From: Kineosporiaceae bacterium
GTDB lineage: Bacteria > Actinomycetota > Actinomycetes > Actinomycetales > Angustibacteraceae
Direction of reading: 5' to 3'
Assembly: GCA_027345905.1 (NCBI GenBank)
Contig: DAIETC010000090.1
Coordinates: 1-9,633, forward strand
Length of the DNA: 9,633 nucleotides
The translations under genes and the position numbers were made by a program. The first letter of the stretch is position 1; each line of letters begins with the position of its first letter. Under the pieces are notes generated by a model. The model was not told where the DNA came from and made no database searches. It saw only the letters and a program-made list of their open reading frames with translations. Below, piece by piece: positions 5,909-9,633 of the stretch.

Positions 5909-7106
5909 CCTCACCTCGCCGATAAGGCATACCATCGGCGGCCGGCATGCGCAGCCGCTGGCTGGCCAGGGCCAGCACCAGCAGGGTCGTCACGTACGGC
6001 ACCGAACCGGTGAGCTGGGAGGGAACCGAGTCGGTCAGCAGGTACACCGCGAGCATGCCGCCGGCACAGCCGAGCGACACCAGGCCCCGCACTGCCCGGC
6101 GTCGACGCAGCTGCCACACCGCGAGCAGGGCCAACAGTATCGCGACGAGCAGCAGCAGGGCGTGCACCGCCTGGCCGCCGCGCAGCTGCAGCGCGTCGGC
6201 GAAGCCGAACAGCGCCGCGCCCCCCGCCAGGCCACCCGGCCGCCAGTTGCCGAAGATCATGGCGGCCAGCCCGATGTAACCACGGCCGCCGGTCTGGCCC
6301 TCCTGGTAGAAGTTCGAGGCGGCCAGGGCCAGGGACGCGCCACCCAGACCGGCGAGGCCACCGGAGATCACCACAGCGACCAGCTTCATCCGGTAGACGT
6401 TCACGCCCAGGGACTCGGCCGCGACCGGGCTCTCACCGCACGCGCGCAGCCGCAGCCCGAACGCCGTGCGCCAGAGCACGAAGAAGGTCAGCGGGAACAG
6501 CACCACGGCGATCAGCGTGATCCACGACAGGTCAGTCAGCAGGCCGCGCAGGACCCCCGCCAGGTCGGAGACCAGCAGCCAGTGCTTGCCCTCCAAACGC
6601 CCCAGTGGAACGTCCACGAAAGGCAGGCCGACACTGCCGATGTCACCAACCGTGGGCGACTGCTTGGTGCTCCCGCCTGGTTGGCCCGCGAAGAAGGCAC
6701 CGGACAGGAACTGCGTGGCACCTACGGCCAGGATGTTGATGGCCACGCCGGAGACGATGTGATCGACGTTGAACAGCACGGTGGCGATCGCGTGCAGCAG
6801 CCCGCCGGCAGCCCCGAAGGCCAGCGCCGCGACCAGCCCCGTCCAAGGCCCCCACTGGTACCCGGCCCACCCCGCACCCCACGTGCCGAGCACCATCATG
6901 CCTTCGAGGCCGATGTTGACGACCCCGGCGCGTTCGGACCACAGGCCGCCCAGTCCGGCCATGGCGATCGGCACCGCCAGCCCGAGGGCCGCGCTGACCG
7001 CTCCGGACGACGTCAGGTCGCCGGCGCCGCTGACCGCCCGCACGATGGACAGCAGGGCCACCAGCGCAAACGCGCCGAGCGCCGTCCGGGCGGGTGTCAG
7101 GCGCAC
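5901..7106 (-). CDS. Nucleoside ABC transporter permease 2 (NupQ/YufQ-like)
   Basis: This 401-residue inner-membrane protein belongs to the BPD_transp_2 permease family (branched-chain amino acid / ribose / nucleoside type). It is strongly hydrophobic, with about nine or ten apparent membrane segments. The marker ERAGVVNIGLEGMM (59-71) is the conserved NIGxEG motif of BMP-type nucleoside importers; the segment rich in GRGYIGLAAMIFGNWRP before the last membrane helices is also typical. The open frame extends upstream into permease 1, but the likely start is GTG 7106, which overlaps permease 1 by 10 bp and places the first hydrophobic helix near residue 10; no strong ribosome binding site is visible, so coupled translation is likely. 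With permease 1 it would form the heterodimeric pore. It ends 8 bp into cdd. Confidence 0.9.
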   Translation of the reverse strand: MRLTPARTALGAFALVALLSIVRAVSGAGDLTSSGAVSAALGLAVPIAMAGLGGLWSERAGVVNIGLEGMMVLGTWGAGWAGYQWGPWTGLVAALAFGAAGGLLHAIATVLFNVDHIVSGVAINILAVGATQFLSGAFFAGQPGGSTKQSPTVGDIGSVGLPFVDVPLGRLEGKHWLLVSDLAGVLRGLLTDLSWITLIAVVLFPLTFFVLWRTAFGLRLRACGESPVAAESLGVNVYRMKLVAVVISGGLAGLGGASLALAASNFYQEGQTGGRGYIGLAAMIFGNWRPGGLAGGAALFGFADALQLRGGQAVHALLLLVAILLALLAVWQLRRRRAVRGLVSLGCAGGMLAVYLLTDSVPSQLTGSVPYVTTLLVLALASQRLRMPAADGMPYRRGEDG

Positions 7107-8203
7107 GCCGGCTCGCCACCGCTCAGCGCGGCACCGACCCGGCGCCGCTCCAGCACCTGGGAGTAGCGCCGGACCAGCTCGTAGGCGACGACCACACTGA
7201 GCACCGTCGAGCCCTGCATGATGGTGACGACCTCCTTGGGCACTCCCTCCAGGTCGAGAATCTGCGAGGACTGGTCGAGGAACGACCACAACAGCGCGCC
7301 CAGGGCGATGCCGACGGGATGGTTGCGGCCGAGCAGGGCGATGGCGATCCCGGTGAAGCCGATGCCGGTCGGGAAGTCCAGCGAGTAGGAGTACGACGCC
7401 CCCAGCAGCTGCGGCATGCCGACCAGGCCCGCGCAGCCGCCCGACAGCAGCATGGCCACCACGACCATCTTCTTCACGTTGACCCCGCTGGCGACCGCCG
7501 CCGGCGCCGAGCGGCCCGTGGCGCGCAGGTCGAAGCCGAAGCGGGTGCGGTCCAGCAGGACCGCGTACGCCACGCCGACGAGCACCGAGACGACGACGAA
7601 ACCGAACACCGGCGTCCCAGCGCCGGGAATCAGGTCGATGCCGGGCACCTGCCCGGACGCCGGGATTGGCGGGGTGCCGATGTTGTTGCTGCCCTGCGTC
7701 GCGACGGCAAGGCGCCCGGGGGTGAGCAGGTAGGCGATGAGCGCCGTCGAGATGGCGTTCAGCATGATGGTGCTGATCACCTCGCTGACCCCTCGGTAGG
7801 CCTTCAGCAGCCCGGCGATCGCCGCCCACATGCCGCCAACTGCCACGGCGACCGTCACGATGAGCAGCAGGTGCAGCGGCCGGGGCAGGTGCACCGCCCC
7901 GCCGGCCGCGGCGGCGAGCAACGCGGCCAGCCGGTACTGGCCGTCGACCCCGATGTTGAACAGGTTCATCCGAAAGCCGATCGCGACGGCGACCGCAGCC
8001 AGGTAGTAGTAGGAGGCCGTGTTGATGATCAGCACCTGGGTGCGCGGCAGCGCCGCGTAGCCGAGCATCTGCTGCATCGTGGCGAGCGGGCTGTGACCGC
8101 TGGCGACCAGCGCCACGGCGGACACGCCCAGCGCGATCAGCAGCGCCAGCGCCGGGGCCAGTGCGGTCAGGGCCACGCGGCGGACGTCGAGCGCGGGCTT
8201 CAC
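7097..8203 (-). CDS. Nucleoside ABC transporter permease 1 (NupP/YufP-like)
   Basis: This 368-residue polytopic permease of the BPD_transp_2 family is the partner of permease 2. An N-terminal membrane helix lies at about 11-33, and GFRMNLFNIGVDGQY (76-90) carries the NIGxDG/EG motif of nucleoside-type importers. The late motif TGIAIALLGRNHPVGI marks the conserved cytoplasmic turn next to the final helices, which is thought to contact the ATPase. The start is GTG 8203, overlapping the ATPase stop in a GTGA arrangement (4 bp), so translation is coupled. Family knowledge gives nucleosides (guanosine, adenosine, cytidine and similar) as substrates, and the catabolic genes downstream fit that. Precise specificity cannot be read from the permease alone. 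Confidence 0.92.
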   Translation of the reverse strand: MKPALDVRRVALTALAPALALLIALGVSAVALVASGHSPLATMQQMLGYAALPRTQVLIINTASYYYLAAVAVAIGFRMNLFNIGVDGQYRLAALLAAAAGGAVHLPRPLHLLLIVTVAVAVGGMWAAIAGLLKAYRGVSEVISTIMLNAISTALIAYLLTPGRLAVATQGSNNIGTPPIPASGQVPGIDLIPGAGTPVFGFVVVSVLVGVAYAVLLDRTRFGFDLRATGRSAPAAVASGVNVKKMVVVAMLLSGGCAGLVGMPQLLGASYSYSLDFPTGIGFTGIAIALLGRNHPVGIALGALLWSFLDQSSQILDLEGVPKEVVTIMQGSTVLSVVVAYELVRRYSQVLERRRVGAALSGGEPACA

Positions 8204-9633
8204 GCGGCCCCCTGGCCGGGGGGACGCCCGGCGACGGAGCCCGCGCCGGTCATCGCCGAGCCGAGCTGCTCGGGGGTCACGGTGGCCGGGTCGGCGTCGG
8301 CGACGATGCGTCCGCGCAGCATGACCTTGAGCCGGTCGGACAGCCCGATCAGCTCGTCCAGGTCGGAGGAGACCAACAGCACAGCCAGGCCGCTGGCCCG
8401 CGCCTGACGGATGTGGTCCCAGATCGCCGCCTGGGCCCCGACGTCCACGCCCCGAGTGGGGTGCGCGGCGACCAGCAGCCGCGGGGACCCGCTCATCTCC
8501 CGGCCGACCACCAGCTTCTGCTGGTTGCCACCCGACAGTGAGCCGGCGGTCACGTCGACGCCCGGGGTGCGCACGTCGTACTCACGGACGATGCGCTCGG
8601 TGTCGGCGCGGGCGGCACCGCGGTCGATCCACCCCCTCCTCGCGCTGGGCGGGGAGGTCTGGTGGCCCAGCACGCGGTTCTCCCACACCGGTGCCTCGAG
8701 CAGCAGCCCGTGCCGGGCCCGGTCCTCGGGCACGAAGCCGATGCCCGCCTCCCGACGGGCCCGGGTCGGCCAGGTGGTGATGTCGTCCTCGCCCAGGGTC
8801 AGCCGGCCGCTGCTGGCCGGCAGCATGCCCATGACCGCCTCGACCAGCTGGGTCTGGCCGTTGCCCTCGACCCCGGCGATCCCGACGATCTCACCGGCCC
8901 GGATGCTCAGGCTGACCTCCTCCAGCACGGCCCGCCCGTGAGCGTCGCGCACGCTCAGCCCGCTGACGTCCAGGACCACCCGCTCGGTCACGGTCGACTC
9001 GCGGGTCTGCGGCGAGGGCAGCTCGCTGCCGACCATCAGCTCGGCCAGCTGCCCGGCCGTGACGTCGGCGGGGGTGCGCGTCGCGACGCTCTGGCCCCGT
9101 CGCATCACCGTGATCTCGTCGGCGATCTCCAGCACCTCGTCCAGGTGGTGGCTGATGAAGATCACCGTGAAGCCACGGCCGGTGAGTTCGCGGACGGCGC
9201 GGAACAGGTCGCGGACCTCCTGCGGCACCAGGACGGCGGTCGGCTCGTCCAGGATGAGGATCCGGGCGCCCCGGTAGAGCACCTTGAGGATCTCGACCCG
9301 CTGGCGCTCGCCGACGCCCAGGTCGTCGACCAGGGCATCCGGGCGCACCCCCAGCCCGTACGCCCTGGACAGCTCCAGGATCTTGGTCCGTGCCGCCACG
9401 ACGTCCAGCCGCAGTCCCTTGCGTGGTTCGGCCCCGAGCACCACGTTCTCGAGCACGGTGAGGTTGTCGGCCAGCATGAAGTGCTGGTGCACCATGCCGA
9501 TACCCACCGCGATCGCCGCGGCCGGCGAGGTCAGGGCGACCGGCGAACCGTCGACCGCGATGGTTCCCTCGTCGGGGCGTTGCATCCCGTAGAGGATCTT
9601 CATCAAGGTCGACTTGCCGGCGCCGTTCTCGCC
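8200..9633 (-). CDS. Nucleoside ABC transporter ATP-binding protein (NupO/YufO-like), 5' end missing
   Basis: This is a double-NBD ATPase of the sugar/nucleoside importer type. 477 residues are visible and the N-terminus is off the right edge; about 30 residues are missing if it is of normal length. The first visible residues, GENGAGKST, are the Walker A of NBD1. They are followed by the Q-loop (VHQHF, about residue 50), a variant signature LGVGERQRVE (105-114), Walker B ILILDEPT (125-132) and an H-loop (ISHHLDE). NBD2 has a degenerate Walker A, GVEGNGQTQ (254-262) with Q in place of the lysine, an intact LSGGNQQK (366-373) and AAHPTRGVDVG in the Walker B region, where H replaces the catalytic glutamate. 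This asymmetry is usual in the family. It overlaps permease 1 by 4 bp. A BMP-family substrate-binding lipoprotein gene is expected just off the right edge. Confidence 0.95.
   Translation of the reverse strand, partial: GENGAGKSTLMKILYGMQRPDEGTIAVDGSPVALTSPAAAIAVGIGMVHQHFMLADNLTVLENVVLGAEPRKGLRLDVVAARTKILELSRAYGLGVRPDALVDDLGVGERQRVEILKVLYRGARILILDEPTAVLVPQEVRDLFRAVRELTGRGFTVIFISHHLDEVLEIADEITVMRRGQSVATRTPADVTAGQLAELMVGSELPSPQTRESTVTERVVLDVSGLSVRDAHGRAVLEEVSLSIRAGEIVGIAGVEGNGQTQLVEAVMGMLPASSGRLTLGEDDITTWPTRARREAGIGFVPEDRARHGLLLEAPVWENRVLGHQTSPPSARRGWIDRGAARADTERIVREYDVRTPGVDVTAGSLSGGNQQKLVVGREMSGSPRLLVAAHPTRGVDVGAQAAIWDHIRQARASGLAVLLVSSDLDELIGLSDRLKVMLRGRIVADADPATVTPEQLGSAMTGAGSVAGRPPGQGAA

Noticed and set aside
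5874..7166. Long plus-strand open frame of 430 codons opposite permease 2
   Set aside because: It mirrors the permease codons, is rich in Q, H, R and G, and has no domain; treated as a shadow.
5901..7829. A 642-codon minus-strand frame that would make permease 2 about 240 residues longer
   Set aside because: The extra N-terminal part is antiparallel-free shadow of permease 1 in another frame (Arg/Pro/Gly-rich, no domain); permease 1 is clearly real there, and GTG 7106 gives a normal-length permease.
7094..8407. Long plus-strand open frame of 437 codons opposite permease 1 and the ATPase
   Set aside because: Composition is Arg/His/Gln/Gly-rich with no recognisable domain; long antisense frames are expected in very GC-rich coding DNA.

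Overview
The window is a very GC-rich, densely packed stretch with frequent GTG starts and 4-10 bp gene overlaps. Protein wording (for example the NTDNRLMS ending of the adenosine deaminase active site) and the order cdd - deoA - add, which I recall from mycobacteria, point to an actinobacterium (Actinomycetota). Genus cannot be told from the sequence.

Layout. Positions 1-534 (+) hold the 3' two thirds of deoC (deoxyribose-phosphate aldolase), cut by the left edge. A promoter-like region with an embedded C/G-rich dyad (531-560) follows, then a 55-residue cysteine-rich protein (592-759, +). Positions 760-1013 carry no recognisable gene but do hold two structured elements: three 25-bp tandem repeats (766-840) and a 72-bp dyad made of paired 12-bp units (854-925). 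From 1014 to the right edge everything is on the minus strand. Read in the direction of transcription it is: ABC transporter ATPase (cut by the right edge), permease 1, permease 2, cdd, a GH13 trehalose-synthase-like enzyme, deoA, a small ABM-fold protein and add. Gaps are at most 63 bp and several genes overlap, so this looks like one operon whose main promoter lies beyond position 9633.

How the genes work together. The ATPase and two permeases match the BMP-type nucleoside importers (NupOPQ/YufOPQ of Bacillus, NupABC of Lactococcus); the expected lipoprotein gene would lie off the right edge. Imported nucleosides are deaminated by Cdd (cytidine/deoxycytidine) and Add (adenosine/deoxyadenosine). 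DeoA splits thymidine and deoxyuridine to deoxyribose-1-phosphate. After a phosphopentomutase step (not in the window), DeoC cleaves deoxyribose-5-phosphate to acetaldehyde and glyceraldehyde-3-phosphate. The window is therefore a nucleoside uptake and catabolism locus.

Two operon members do not obviously belong to that pathway: the GH13 enzyme, translationally coupled to cdd, and the ABM-fold protein between deoA and add. The most interesting non-operon signal is the cysteine-rich small gene. Its promoter has a 17-bp spacer filled by a CsoR/CstR-like dyad, which suggests metal or sulfur-species control.
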